Positions 16,093-24,900 of a stretch of 64,000 nucleotides of DNA are shown in pieces. Below the pieces are notes generated by a model. That model did no database searches, was not told the DNA's origin, and worked only from the letters and a program-made list of their open reading frames with translations. The stretch spans positions 1 through 64,000 of the forward strand of contig NZ_SLXW01000008.1 in the NCBI RefSeq assembly GCF_004341085.1. Direction: 5' to 3'. The stretch is from Sphingomonas sp. PP-CE-1G-424 (GTDB lineage Bacteria > Pseudomonadota > Alphaproteobacteria > Sphingomonadales > Sphingomonadaceae). The translations under genes were made by a program, and so were the position numbers. How positions within the stretch are numbered: position 1 is the stretch's first letter; each line of letters starts with the position of its first letter.

Positions 16093-17445
16093 ATGGCACG
16101 CATGACGAAAACGCGCGTGCGGATCCTGTTGCAGCGGCATGCGCCGAGTGCGCTCGTCTGGCGGCGGCGCGTTGCGATCCTCGGCGGGGCGATCATGATC
16201 GGCATCGTCGCACTCGGGTTCGCGGCGGCAGCGGATCGGGCGGGCGAGGCGTTCACCGACATCGTCGCGCGCTGGTGGTGGGCGCCGCTGCTGATGACGC
16301 CCGTGGGCTATGCGGCGATCGCGTGGATCACGCTGCGGGTTGCCCCGGCGGCGCGCGGATCGGGCATCCCGCAGGTCATGGCGGCGACGCGCGATCCCGA
16401 TCATGCGATGACCGGGCTGGTTTCCGCGAAGACGGTCATCGTCAAGCTGGTGCTGACGATCGGGACGCTGTTCGTCGGCGCATCGACCGGGCGCGAGGGG
16501 CCGACGGTGCAGGTTGCCGCGTCGATCATGGGCTATGCGCACCGCGTGATGGCGATCCCGCTGCGCGCGTCGGTGTTCATCGCCGGTGGCGCGGCGGGCG
16601 TCGCCGCGGCGTTCAACACGCCACTCGCCGGGGTCGCCTTTGCGATCGAGGAACTGGCCGCCGCGTACGAACAGCGGATGACGCTGCTGGTGATGACCGC
16701 GGTGCTGATCGCCGGGATGGTCAGCCTCGGGCTGTCGGGGGATTACGTGTATTTCGGGGTGATGCGGCAGACGCTGAACGTCCGCGAGACGCTGCTCGCG
16801 GCGCCGGTCGCGGGGATATTGGGGGGCCTGGCGGGGGCGCTGTTCTCGCGGTCGGTGATCGCGACCGGGCGGACGCGGCTGGCACCGGTGGCGTGGCTGC
16901 GCGCGCATCCGACGCTGTTCGCCGGCGGGCTCGGGCTGGTCGTGGCGATCATCGGTGTCGCGAGCGGGCTGACCTGGGGGACCGGATACGGCGCGGCGCG
17001 CGGGATCATCACCGGCGGCGACGTGCCGCACTGGTTCGGCGCGGCGAAGTTCGTCACGACGCTGGCGACCGCGGTATCGGGCATGCCGGGCGGGATCTTC
17101 GCGCCGTCGCTGTCGGTCGGGGCCGGGATCGGCGACATGCTCCGCAGCATCTTCCCCGATTATCCGCCCGGCGCGATCGTGCTGCTGGGGATGGTCGCGT
17201 ATTTCACCGGCGTGGTCCGCGCGCCGCTGACCGCGGTGATCATCATCTCCGAGACGACCGCGAGCCGGGGGCTGATGATGCCGCTGGTCGCCTCCGCGCT
17301 GATCGCCGACTTCGTCGCGCAGGCGGTGTCGAAGGAGCGGCTGTATCATGTGCTGTCCGCAGGATTTTTGCGCAAGGACGGGGTTGCGGTGGCGGTTGCA
17401 GGGCATGAAGGTCCGACTGCCGACCGCGACGATCGCGGGCACTGA
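16093..17445 (+). CDS. ClC-type chloride channel/transporter
   Basis: This 450-residue integral membrane protein is of normal ClC length without a CBS domain. It has the anion-selectivity loop GSGIPQ (near residue 90), the gating-glutamate loop GREGPT (near 134) and the GGIFAPSLSVGAG loop (near 335). It moves chloride, either passively or in exchange for protons. The last residues (AVAGHEGPTADRDDRGH) are hydrophilic. It is distinct from the second ClC relative at 44946-46301, which has the fluoride-type motif. Confidence 0.88.
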   Translation: MARMTKTRVRILLQRHAPSALVWRRRVAILGGAIMIGIVALGFAAAADRAGEAFTDIVARWWWAPLLMTPVGYAAIAWITLRVAPAARGSGIPQVMAATRDPDHAMTGLVSAKTVIVKLVLTIGTLFVGASTGREGPTVQVAASIMGYAHRVMAIPLRASVFIAGGAAGVAAAFNTPLAGVAFAIEELAAAYEQRMTLLVMTAVLIAGMVSLGLSGDYVYFGVMRQTLNVRETLLAAPVAGILGGLAGALFSRSVIATGRTRLAPVAWLRAHPTLFAGGLGLVVAIIGVASGLTWGTGYGAARGIITGGDVPHWFGAAKFVTTLATAVSGMPGGIFAPSLSVGAGIGDMLRSIFPDYPPGAIVLLGMVAYFTGVVRAPLTAVIIISETTASRGLMMPLVASALIADFVAQAVSKERLYHVLSAGFLRKDGVAVAVAGHEGPTADRDDRGH

Positions 17446-17534
17446 GCGCCGCGCCGTCGCGGACCGACAGCGCTGGTTCAGACCGCACGGTTTAGGCGCG
17501 CATCCGAAGCTCGAAATCTGGAATCACGTCGCGC

Positions 17535-18887
17535 ATGGTCAGGAGTTGGATAGGGCGGGTGGTGGCCTGTGCGGCGCTTTCGCTGATCGGCGCGCCGGCG
17601 GCGGCTGAACAGGCCGCGGCGCCGGCTACGCAGGCCGATGCGCCGGGCGTGCAATTGCCGGTCGACGCGGCGATGCAGGACGCGGCAGCCTATGCGCAGC
17701 GGTTCGGCGTGCCGCTCGATACCGCGATGCACCGGTTGCGCGCGCAGGCGGAGAGCGTGGCGACGACCGATGCGCTACGGACGGCGTTTGCGGATCGCTG
17801 GGTGGGAGTCGCGATCGAGCACCAGCCGGACTATCGGATCGTCGTGCTGCTGACCGGCACCGAGCCCGTGCCCGATCGCACGATCGCGGCGGGCGGGATC
17901 GTCGTGCCGATCGTCTTCCGTACCGGCGCAGGCGCGACGCGGGTGGCACTGTTGGCGGCGCTGTCCAAATATCAGGCGATGATCCGCAAGTCGTTGCCGC
18001 ATCCGCCCGGGATGGGGGTCGATCAGCGGACCGGCGAGATGGTCGTGGCGATCTCGTCGGGCGATGCTGACCTGAACCGCGACGGCACGCTGCGCGCGCG
18101 GATTGCGGCGCTGACCGGGATGCCCATCCGGATCGAGGTGCTCGACCTGCAGGCGACGGCGATGGCCGAGCAGATCGGAGGTCCTGCGCCTTTGCCCGAC
18201 TCGACCGTTGGCGCGATCGCGAGCGAACCGATCCGGGGTGGGGCGCGCGTGATCGGCACGGTAGACGGCAAGCGCTACGCGTGCACGACCGGGTTCGTCG
18301 TGACCGATGGCGCACGCTTCGGCGTGGCGACCGCGGCGCATTGCCCGGACACGCTCGCCTATGTCGATGCGGAACGGCACGAATGGCCGCTCGACTATGT
18401 CGGGCAATGGGGGTGGGGCTATCAGGACGTGCAGGTGAACGTCGCGCGCGGTCCGCTCGGACCGTTATTCTATGCCGATACCGCCAAGACGCTGGCGCGC
18501 CCGGTCGTCACCTGGCGCTATCGGACGAGCACGCGCGCGGGCGACTTCGTCTGTCATCGCGGCGAGCGGACCGGCTATAGCTGTGCGCTGATCGCGATGG
18601 TCGATTTCGCCCCCGCCGGCGACCTGTGCGGCGGCGCGTGCCTGCCGACCTGGGTGGCGGTGGAGGGGCCGACTTGCCGGGGGGGAGATAGCGGAGCGCC
18701 GGTGTTCGAGGGGACGACCGCGCTCGGGATCGTCAAGGGCGGGACGTATGCGAAGGACGGGACGTGCCTGTTCTATTATTACATGTCGACCGACTATCTG
18801 CCGCCGGGGTGGACGCTGGTGCATCAGCCGGCGGCGGTGCCCGTCATGGTTCAGCCTTTGCCCACGGTCGCCGACACCGCGCGCTGA
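17535..18887 (+). CDS. Secreted trypsin-like serine protease (S1 family)
   Basis: This 450-residue protein has an N-terminal signal peptide ending near AAAEQAAA (residues 1-25). A ~210-residue prodomain-like region follows, then an S1 catalytic domain. Histidine is in VATAAHCP (near 271), serine in CRGGDSGAPVF (near 384), and a likely aspartate in YQDVQVNVA between them. Several cysteines (CHRGERTGYSC, LCGGACLP) may form disulfides. The prodomain-plus-S1 plan resembles streptogrisin/alpha-lytic proteases. The 3' end overlaps a convergent gene by 37 bases. Confidence 0.82.
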   Translation: MVRSWIGRVVACAALSLIGAPAAAEQAAAPATQADAPGVQLPVDAAMQDAAAYAQRFGVPLDTAMHRLRAQAESVATTDALRTAFADRWVGVAIEHQPDYRIVVLLTGTEPVPDRTIAAGGIVVPIVFRTGAGATRVALLAALSKYQAMIRKSLPHPPGMGVDQRTGEMVVAISSGDADLNRDGTLRARIAALTGMPIRIEVLDLQATAMAEQIGGPAPLPDSTVGAIASEPIRGGARVIGTVDGKRYACTTGFVVTDGARFGVATAAHCPDTLAYVDAERHEWPLDYVGQWGWGYQDVQVNVARGPLGPLFYADTAKTLARPVVTWRYRTSTRAGDFVCHRGERTGYSCALIAMVDFAPAGDLCGGACLPTWVAVEGPTCRGGDSGAPVFEGTTALGIVKGGTYAKDGTCLFYYYMSTDYLPPGWTLVHQPAAVPVMVQPLPTVADTAR

Positions 18888-19348
18888 TCGGCAGGGAGCA
18901 GCGCACGCGCGGTCTTGTAGCAATCCTCGACATGCGAATTGCCGATCAGCTTCATCGCGCCGAAGCTGATCGTCGCGGCGACCGCCGAGCCCGCGAACGG
19001 CACGAACTTGGCGATCGAGCCGGCGGCGACCCGCGTCGCGATCCGGCGCAGCAACGATGCGACGATCCGCTTCGTCACCATCCGGCCGATCATCGTGTTG
19101 CCGAGACTCGACGCCATCACCAGCGCCTGCTGCGCGAGATGCGGCTCGAGTTTCTGCACCTGATCGTGATCGAGCCCGAAGCGGTTGCTGATCTGCGGCA
19201 GCAGCTTGGTCAGCAGGCCGATATCGGCGACCAGATCGGCGCCGGGGATCGGCACCACCGCGGCACCCGCCGAGAGCATCGAGCGCGTCGTGACGAGGCG
19301 TTTGCAGTCGTCGCGGACGCGGTCGAGTTCGGCGATGGTGTCGATCAT
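18851..19348 (-). CDS. DUF697-like membrane-associated protein
   Basis: This 165-residue protein starts MIDTIAELDRVRDDCKRLVT. It has a glycine-rich hydrophobic segment (AGAAVVPIPGADLVADIGLL, residues 27-46) and a second (KFVPFAGSAVAATISFGAMK, about 115-134). Both are typical of the DUF697/YcjF C-terminal domain often linked to small GTPases. No GTPase lies beside it. It is convergent with the protease gene. EcsC-like proteins are the alternative family. Confidence 0.6.
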   Translation of the reverse strand: MIDTIAELDRVRDDCKRLVTTRSMLSAGAAVVPIPGADLVADIGLLTKLLPQISNRFGLDHDQVQKLEPHLAQQALVMASSLGNTMIGRMVTKRIVASLLRRIATRVAAGSIAKFVPFAGSAVAATISFGAMKLIGNSHVEDCYKTARALLPADQRAVSATVGKG

Positions 19349-19501
19349 GATGGTATGTTCCTGACAATAGTGGCCCGACAACGCACCGCACCCGTGCTGG
19401 TGCCATCGGCGGGCCATCAGAGGGCGATCGGGGCTGGTGGTGCGCGCAAAAGCCGGTAGGACCGGCGCAAACAACGGCACAAACGAACGGTGGAGACGGA
19501 T

Positions 19502-20377
19502 ATGGCTGGGCAGACAATAGGCGTGATCGGCGCGGGGCAGATGGGCGCGGGGATCGCGCAGGTGTCGGCACAGGCGGGATACCGCGTGCTGCTGGCCGAC
19601 GTGTCGCTGGACGCGGCCGAGAAGGGCAAGGCGGGGATCGCCAAGGCGCTTGGCCGGCTGGTCGAGAAGGAGAAGATCGCGGGCGATGCGCGCGATGCGG
19701 CGCTGGCGCTGATCGAGCCGGTCGCGAGCGTGGCGGACATGGGCGACTGTGCGATCGTCGTCGAGGCGGCGACCGAGCGCGAGGGCGTCAAGCGCGCGAT
19801 CTTCGCCGAGGTCGGCAAGGTGCTGGGGCCGGATGCGATCCTGGCGTCGAACACGTCGTCGATCCCGATCACACGCCTCGCACAGGCAGCGCCCCATGCG
19901 GCGCGGTTCATGGGGGTGCATTTCTTCAACCCCGTGCCGGTGATGCGGCCGATCGAACTGATCCGGGGCCTCGCGACGTCGGACGCGACGGTGGCGGCGG
20001 TCGAGGCATTTGCGGAAAAGCTCGGCAAGCAGGTGGTGCATGCCAACGACGCGCCGGGGTTCATCGTCAACCGCGTGCTGATGCCGATGATCAACGAGGC
20101 GTGCTTCGCGCTGGGCGAGGGCGTGGCGAGCGTGCGGGATATCGATCTGGCGTGCCAGCTCGGGCTGAACCATCCGATGGGGCCGCTGACGCTGGCGGAC
20201 TTCATCGGGCTGGATACGTGCCTCGAGATCACGCGCGTGCTGTTCGAGGGGACGGGCGATCCGAAGTTCCGGCCTGCGCCGGTGCTGGTGAAGTATGTCG
20301 AGGCTGGGTGGTTCGGGCGGAAGACGAAGCGCGGGTTTTATGATTATTCGGGCACGGAGCCTGTGCCTACGCGGTGA
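19502..20377 (+). CDS. 3-hydroxybutyryl-CoA (3-hydroxyacyl-CoA) dehydrogenase
   Basis: This 291-residue NAD-dependent enzyme oxidises 3-hydroxyacyl-CoA to the 3-oxo form in short-chain fatty acid metabolism. The N-terminal Rossmann motif is IGVIGAGQMGAGIAQ. The catalytic HFFNPVPVM (His) and the NxxSS region ASNTSSIPI are present. The C-terminal domain has GFIVNRVLMPM and NHPMGPLTLADFIGLD. Length is standard. The ATG at 19502, nine bases after GGAG, is preferred to GTG 19490. No other beta-oxidation genes adjoin. Confidence 0.9.
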   Translation: MAGQTIGVIGAGQMGAGIAQVSAQAGYRVLLADVSLDAAEKGKAGIAKALGRLVEKEKIAGDARDAALALIEPVASVADMGDCAIVVEAATEREGVKRAIFAEVGKVLGPDAILASNTSSIPITRLAQAAPHAARFMGVHFFNPVPVMRPIELIRGLATSDATVAAVEAFAEKLGKQVVHANDAPGFIVNRVLMPMINEACFALGEGVASVRDIDLACQLGLNHPMGPLTLADFIGLDTCLEITRVLFEGTGDPKFRPAPVLVKYVEAGWFGRKTKRGFYDYSGTEPVPTR

Positions 20378-20436
20378 AGAGAGCGCGGTTCGATGTGATC
20401 TCATTGGGAGTGCTTCACCATCTGAACGGACCGCCG

Positions 20437-20470
20437 CCGCAATGGATTGTCTTGCGATAGTCCATTGCGG
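20437..20470. promoter_or_regulatory. Inverted repeat before the VapBC45-type operon
   Basis: CCGCAATGGA and TCCATTGCGG form a perfect 10-base dyad with a 14-base loop. It ends 68 bases before the antitoxin start. Half of the motif (CGCAATG) recurs at about 20476-20483. Toxin-antitoxin pairs commonly bind such palindromes to repress their own promoter. A terminator for the preceding dehydrogenase gene is less likely, because no T run follows. Confidence 0.5.
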
Positions 20471-20538
20471 GCCTTCGCAATGTGTGAGCATTTGCGTGTC
20501 ACAGGGGCGGATGCGCGGCGGGCGACGAGCAAATTGAA

Positions 20539-21240
20539 ATGACAGCGGCACAGTATGGAATCGGCGCTTACACGATCCCTGAAGGCGCACGCCTGATCGG
20601 GATGACGGCGGCGCGGCTCCGGCGTTGGTTGTACGGTTACGAATATGATGGTGGCCATGACGGCGAAAGGGGCACGCAACCGGCCCTCTGGCAGCCGCAG
20701 TACGACGTCGAGGCGGATGGCCAGCTTCTCGGTTTTCGCGACCTGGTCGAAGCGCGGATCGTCGCCGCGCTGACCAAGGCGCATTTTGGTTTGCCGACCA
20801 TCCGCGCCTGCATCACAGCGGCGCGAGATCTGCTTGGCGACGAACGGCCGTTCTCGACACGTGCGTTCAAGACCGACGGGCGCAGGCTGTTTCTGGATAT
20901 CACGGACGGGGTTCAAGACCCTGCGATGTACGACCTCAAGGCGAGACAACGGGTGTTCCGCGACGTCGTGATGCCGTCGCTGTCCGACCTGGATTTTGGG
21001 CCCAATGCCGCCGAGCGGTGGTGGCTGGTACCGGGCAAGCGGACGATCGTTGCCGATCCCGAGCGTTCCTTCGGGCAGCCGATCGTGGCAGCATCCGGGC
21101 TGCTGACGGCGCGCGTCGTGCAGGAACTGAAGGCCGAGGGATCGGTAGAGCGAGTTGCCAAGCTGTACGATCTACCCGTTCGCGCAATCCGCGATGCGCT
21201 CAAGTTCGAAAGCGATCTCCAACTGCGTAAGGCGGCTTGA
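20539..21240 (+). CDS. VapB45-type antitoxin (HTH + DUF433)
   Basis: This 233-residue protein has an N-terminal MerR/excisionase-like helix-turn-helix (YTIPEGARLIGMTAARLRRW, residues 11-30). Its C-terminal DUF433-type segment is LTARVVQELKAEGSVERVAK with LYDLPVRAIRDALKFE. Length and order match the VapB45 antitoxins such as mycobacterial Rv2018. It should bind both operator DNA and the toxin encoded immediately downstream. Its stop overlaps the toxin start (TTGA). Confidence 0.75.
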   Translation: MTAAQYGIGAYTIPEGARLIGMTAARLRRWLYGYEYDGGHDGERGTQPALWQPQYDVEADGQLLGFRDLVEARIVAALTKAHFGLPTIRACITAARDLLGDERPFSTRAFKTDGRRLFLDITDGVQDPAMYDLKARQRVFRDVVMPSLSDLDFGPNAAERWWLVPGKRTIVADPERSFGQPIVAASGLLTARVVQELKAEGSVERVAKLYDLPVRAIRDALKFESDLQLRKAA

Positions 21241-21629
21241 AACTTTTCATCGACAACAACCTCCCACCGCGGCTCGCGCGGGGGCTGGCAGCGTTGTTTG
21301 AGGGGGATCACGAGGTCATCTGCCACCGTGACAAATACGGCGATACGCACCTACTCGACGAAGAATGGATACCGGCTCTCGGTGTCGAGGGAGATTGGGT
21401 GGTGCTGTCCGGCGATCTCAACATCGCGCGACGGCGTCCCCAGCGGGAGTTGTTCTTCCGGTCCCGTCTGGTCGGTTTCTTTCCGCGTGCGGCAGTGATG
21501 GAGTTGCCGTTACCGAAGAAGACAGCGCGAATCTTGACCGTGTGGGACCGGATGGTCGGTTTGACCCGCGATGTACGGCCTGGGGTGTTCGAACTCCAGC
21601 AACGAGGCGAGCAATTTAGGGCGTTGTGA
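21237..21629 (+). CDS. VapC45-type PIN-like toxin
   Basis: This 130-residue protein starts MKLFIDNNLPPRLARGLAAL, the DUF5615/PIN-like opening with an acidic active-site residue (FIDNN). Further acidic positions are in DEEWIPAL and VVLSGDLNIARR. VapC45 proteins are RNases. The start codon is TTG at 21237, overlapping the antitoxin stop, an economical TA arrangement. The frame is intact. Confidence 0.72.
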   Translation: MKLFIDNNLPPRLARGLAALFEGDHEVICHRDKYGDTHLLDEEWIPALGVEGDWVVLSGDLNIARRRPQRELFFRSRLVGFFPRAAVMELPLPKKTARILTVWDRMVGLTRDVRPGVFELQQRGEQFRAL

Positions 21630-21698
21630 TGGATGTCGGGAACTCGTCAGATAGTTCGTGTGATATCTTAGCCGCACCGAGAGAATGAAAGGCAAGAC

Positions 21699-21944
21699 AT
21701 AGCGACCGTTCGTAAGACCATTACGCTTACCGAGCAGCAGGATGCCTGGATCGCGGCGCAGGTCGATGCGGGCGACTATAATGATGACTCCGAGGCTATT
21801 CGTGATCTTATCCGGCGGGAGCAGGAGTGGCGGTTTGGGACCGAGGCCGTTCGTGAGGCGCTGAGCGCGGGGGAGTATAGCGGCACTGCGGAGGCGTTCG
21901 ACTTTGCCGCCTTCAAGCAGCGTAAAGCTGCGGAGCTTGGGTGA
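21699..21944 (+). pseudogene. ParD-type antitoxin with lost start codon
   Basis: An 81-residue ribbon-helix-helix protein can be read. It begins ATVRKTITLTEQQDAWIAAQ and ends QRKAAELG, a clear ParD. The expected ATG before GCGACC is ATA (21699-21701), and no other start exists between the upstream in-frame TAG and this point. Unless ATA is used, the antitoxin is not made. Its stop overlaps the parE region by GTGA. Confidence 0.6.
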
Positions 21945-22226
21945 GTATCGGCTTACGCCCAGGCGCAGCGCGCCCTCGACTTGGTGTTCGAGTATAGCGT
22001 GGCGCAGTGGGGAGTGGCGCAGGCGTTGCGATATGTCGAGCTGATCGAGGCGGCGTGTGCCGCGATGGCGGATGCTCCTCTGCGGGGAACGGACTGCGCG
22101 CATATCCGGGTGGGCTACAGGCGGCGGGGGGTTGGGGAGCATGTCCTTTAATTCCGGCCTACGGGGTATGGCATTGGCGTCGTTCGGATCCTGCATCGGC
22201 GGATGGAGGCTGGGCTTCACATGTGA
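21941..22226 (+). pseudogene. ParE-type toxin, frameshifted and with a nonsense codon
   Basis: The toxin reads EYRLTPR at 21945, then after a one-base shift AQRALDLVFEYSVAQWGVAQ and CAHIRVGYRRRGVGEHVL. An in-frame TAA replaces the Tyr of the expected VLYFRP, and the rest reads FRPTGYGIGVVRILHRRM. The frameshift and stop together inactivate it, consistent with loss of the partner antitoxin start. Confidence 0.65.
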
Positions 22227-22298
22227 TTTATTGCCGCTGGCTTAGTCCTGCGTGGGCGCTCGGATTGGTGCCGGTCTCGGATCGTTGTGTCCTCACTG

Positions 22299-22331
22299 GG
22301 GCTCTGGGACCTGACTTACGTCAGGATGACG
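22299..22331. repeat. REP-like palindromic unit
   Basis: CCTGACTTACGTCAGG followed by ATGACGG forms a 6-base-stem hairpin. It shares its flanks with the doubled unit at 26789-26871 (CCTGACGAAAGTCAGG with ATGACG). It lies between the dead parE and the GTA cluster. Confidence 0.6.
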
Positions 22332-22572
22332 GAGTTGGCCCGGTGCACGTCGAACCAGCAAGCTAACCAGATTGGTTAAATCGCTTGACATTGTCACGCT
22401 CGTTTGGCACATAACAGGAACGCTGCAGAATTGCGGGTCGGGCTGGCTGGTCCGGCGTGACGAGAGCTGGGACGGAAGGGGTGGGAGCCTCGGACGTCGC
22501 CGGCTTTTTGTGTTTTGGCGGCGGGGCGTTGGCGGCGGGGCGGTTGGCAACGAAGCGGGGAGGGGATGCGGG

Positions 22573-23274
22573 ATGGCGAAGCGGGTGGGGGTGGCAGTCA
22601 AGCAGACCTATACGGTCGTGACGGGCGGGAGCCACCGGGTCGTGCAGGTCCGGAGGGTTCGGCCCAACGGGTGGACGCCGGCCAAGCGGAAGAGGTTTCT
22701 CATCGCGCTGTCGATGACTTGCAACGTTACCTCGTCGTCAGCCGCGGTGGGCATGAACCGCCATAGCGCCAGCGAGCTCAAGCGGCGTGATCCGCTGTTC
22801 GCGGCGCAGTGGGCGGAGGCGCTGACGAGCGGTTACGAGCGGCTCGAGGAGGGGCTGCTCGCCGCCGCAATCGCGGGGCTGCACGAGGCGACGGCCCTGC
22901 GCGAGGGGCGCACGGCGATACAGGACGATGCGGGCGTCGACATCCAGGATGATATCGATGCCGGCGTCGGCACCGATGTAGGCGATGGGTTCGGGGGCGG
23001 GTTCGGTTCCGGGTCCGGCCCCGGGTCCGACATCGTTGCAAGCATCGAGTCGGCGACGCGGCTGGTTCCGCTTGCCGGCATGCAGGCGGTGCAGGTGGCG
23101 CTGGCCTTGCTAGCGCGTCGCGCGGCTGGCGGCCTCGGCAGCGGTGGTCAGCGCGGGCGCGGGCGCAAGCCGTATCGGCGCGCGACACAGGCGGAAACCG
23201 ATGCCTCGATCGCGAACAAACTCGATTCGCTGGCACGACGACTGCGCGCATCGGCGCAGGGCGGTGAGGCGTGA
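22573..23274 (+). CDS. GTA terminase small subunit-like protein (gp1)
   Basis: This 233-residue basic protein starts MAKRVGVAVKQTYTVVTGG. Its helix-turn-helix-like region (RKRFLIALSMTCNVTSSSAA and MNRHSASELKRRDPLFAAQW) resembles small terminase DNA-recognition domains. An Asp/Gly-rich low-complexity insert (about residues 115-155) and a basic tail follow. I prefer ATG 22573 to the longer frame from 22372. Its stop overlaps the large-subunit start. Confidence 0.65.
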   Translation: MAKRVGVAVKQTYTVVTGGSHRVVQVRRVRPNGWTPAKRKRFLIALSMTCNVTSSSAAVGMNRHSASELKRRDPLFAAQWAEALTSGYERLEEGLLAAAIAGLHEATALREGRTAIQDDAGVDIQDDIDAGVGTDVGDGFGGGFGSGSGPGSDIVASIESATRLVPLAGMQAVQVALALLARRAAGGLGSGGQRGRGRKPYRRATQAETDASIANKLDSLARRLRASAQGGEA

Positions 23275-24731
23275 CCGACGATCGATGCCGCGATCCGGTG
23301 GGTCCCGACGAGGCGGAGGTGCCGCCGCATTCGCCCGACGCTTCTTCGGACACATCGGAGACGGAACCCCGCGCGTCATCATGTGGGGAGTCGGATGGCG
23401 CGCGCGACGTGATCGCCGAACTGGCGGTGCTGCCGGCGGCGCAACGGGCGATGCTGATCGGGTCGCTGAGCGCCGCCGAGCGCTATGAGCTGCACGATCG
23501 CTGGGAACGCTGGGCGCATCCCGGGCAGCATCTCGCCGACCGGGGGGCGGAGAATGCAGCCGATGACTGGCGGATCTGGGTGATCCTGGCGGGGCGCGGG
23601 TTCGGTAAGACGCGCGCCGGGGCGGAGTGGGTCAGCCAGGTGGCGCGGGACAATCCGGGGGCTCGGATCGCGCTGGTCGGGGCGACCGTCGACGATGTGC
23701 GGCGGGTGATGATCGAGGGGGAGAGCGGCTTGCTCGCCGTCGCGCGCGATGACGAGGATCCGGTTTGGCGGGCTGGGCTGGGCGAGCTGCGGTTTGCCAA
23801 TGGGGCGTTGGCGTCGGCGTATTCTGCTGAGGCGCCGGAGGGGTTGCGCGGGCCCGAGCATCATGTGGCGTGGTGCGACGAGGTGGCCAAGTGGCGCAAC
23901 GGGAATGCGACGTGGGACAATCTGATGATGGGGCTTCGGCTGGGGACGCTGCCGCGGATCGTGGTGACTACGACGCCTAAGCCGGTGGCGTTGCTGCGGC
24001 GGATATTGGCGCTGCCGGGGGTGGTGCGGTCTCAGGGGCGAACGCGGGATAATGTGCATCTGCCGGGGAGCTTCGTGGAGGCGATGACCGCGTCCTATGC
24101 GGGGACTCGGTTGGGGCGGCAGGAGCTGGACGGCGAGCTGATCGAGGATGTCGTGGGGGCGCTTTGGACGCGGGAGCTGGTAGAGTCCAGGCGGGTGGCT
24201 TTTGCGCCTGCCGTCGTGCGGGTTGTCGTTGGGGTGGATCCGCCGGCCGGGAGTGTGTCGGGGGGGCCTGGGGATGCTTGCGGGATCGTGGTGGTGGCGC
24301 TGGGGGATAACGGGTTTGCGTATGTGCTGGAGGATGCGAGCGTTTCCGGGGCCAGTCCTGAGGGGTGGGCTCGGGCGGTGGCCGAGTGCGCGGCGCGGCA
24401 TGGGGCGGACCGGGTGATCGCGGAGGCCAACCAGGGGGGGACTATGGTGGGGAGCGTTCTCTCTGGGGCTGATCGCGCGATGCCGGTGAAGCTGGTGCAT
24501 GCGTCGCTGGGGAAGGTGGCTCGGGCTGAACCGGTGGTGGCTTTGTATGAGTCTGGGCGGGCCTGGCATGTGGGGGCGTTTCCGGACCTGGAGGATGAGC
24601 TTTGCGGGCTGATTGCCGGGGGCGGGTATGAGGGGCCGGGGCGGTCGCCGGATCGGGCTGATGCGCTTGTTTGGGCGATGACCGAGGTGATGCTGGGGCC
24701 TCGGGCGCGGGTTTCGGTGCGGGTGCTTTAG
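23271..24731 (+). CDS. GTA terminase large subunit (gp2)
   Basis: This 486-residue packaging motor has the ATPase Walker A motif GRGFGKTRAGAEW (near residue 108) and an acidic Walker B-like stretch around VAWCDEVAKW. The C-terminal nuclease domain has acidic residues in VVVGVDPPAGS and VIAEANQGG. It pumps DNA into the prohead through the portal. A GTG start at 23271 overlaps the previous stop (GTGA). The first copy of the 150-bp spacer repeat begins six bases after its stop. Confidence 0.85.
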   Translation: MTDDRCRDPVGPDEAEVPPHSPDASSDTSETEPRASSCGESDGARDVIAELAVLPAAQRAMLIGSLSAAERYELHDRWERWAHPGQHLADRGAENAADDWRIWVILAGRGFGKTRAGAEWVSQVARDNPGARIALVGATVDDVRRVMIEGESGLLAVARDDEDPVWRAGLGELRFANGALASAYSAEAPEGLRGPEHHVAWCDEVAKWRNGNATWDNLMMGLRLGTLPRIVVTTTPKPVALLRRILALPGVVRSQGRTRDNVHLPGSFVEAMTASYAGTRLGRQELDGELIEDVVGALWTRELVESRRVAFAPAVVRVVVGVDPPAGSVSGGPGDACGIVVVALGDNGFAYVLEDASVSGASPEGWARAVAECAARHGADRVIAEANQGGTMVGSVLSGADRAMPVKLVHASLGKVARAEPVVALYESGRAWHVGAFPDLEDELCGLIAGGGYEGPGRSPDRADALVWAMTEVMLGPRARVSVRVL

Positions 24732-24737
24732 GTTTGG

Positions 24738-24893
24738 CCCTCTCCCTTTTGGGGAGAGGGAAGGAGGAGCTCTTGCGACGGGAGGGTGAGGGGTGGTTGG
24801 GATTTACGTCCCGAGCCTCACTCCCCTCTCCCTCCCACGCGCAAGGGCGCGCGGGCCCCTCCCTCTCCCCGTAGGGGCGAGGGAAATTCAGGA
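24738..24893. repeat. GTA spacer repeat, copy A
   Basis: About 156 bp lie between the terminase stop (24731) and the portal Shine-Dalgarno. The order is a CCCTCTCCC-TTTT-GGGGAGAGGG hairpin, AAGGAGGAGC, GGGAGGGTGAGGGG, and then complementary CCCCTCTCCCTCCC. A CGCGCAAGGGCGCGCGGGC core and CCCTCTCCCCG ... GGGGCGAGGG close it. It is near-identical to copies B-E. Confidence 0.85.
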
Positions 24894-24900
24894 GATCGGC

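Noticed and set aside
15883..17442. Long minus-strand open frame opposite the ClC gene
   Set aside because: Its translation is Arg/His/Asp-rich antisense shadow of the ClC codons; the plus-strand frame has clear ClC motifs.
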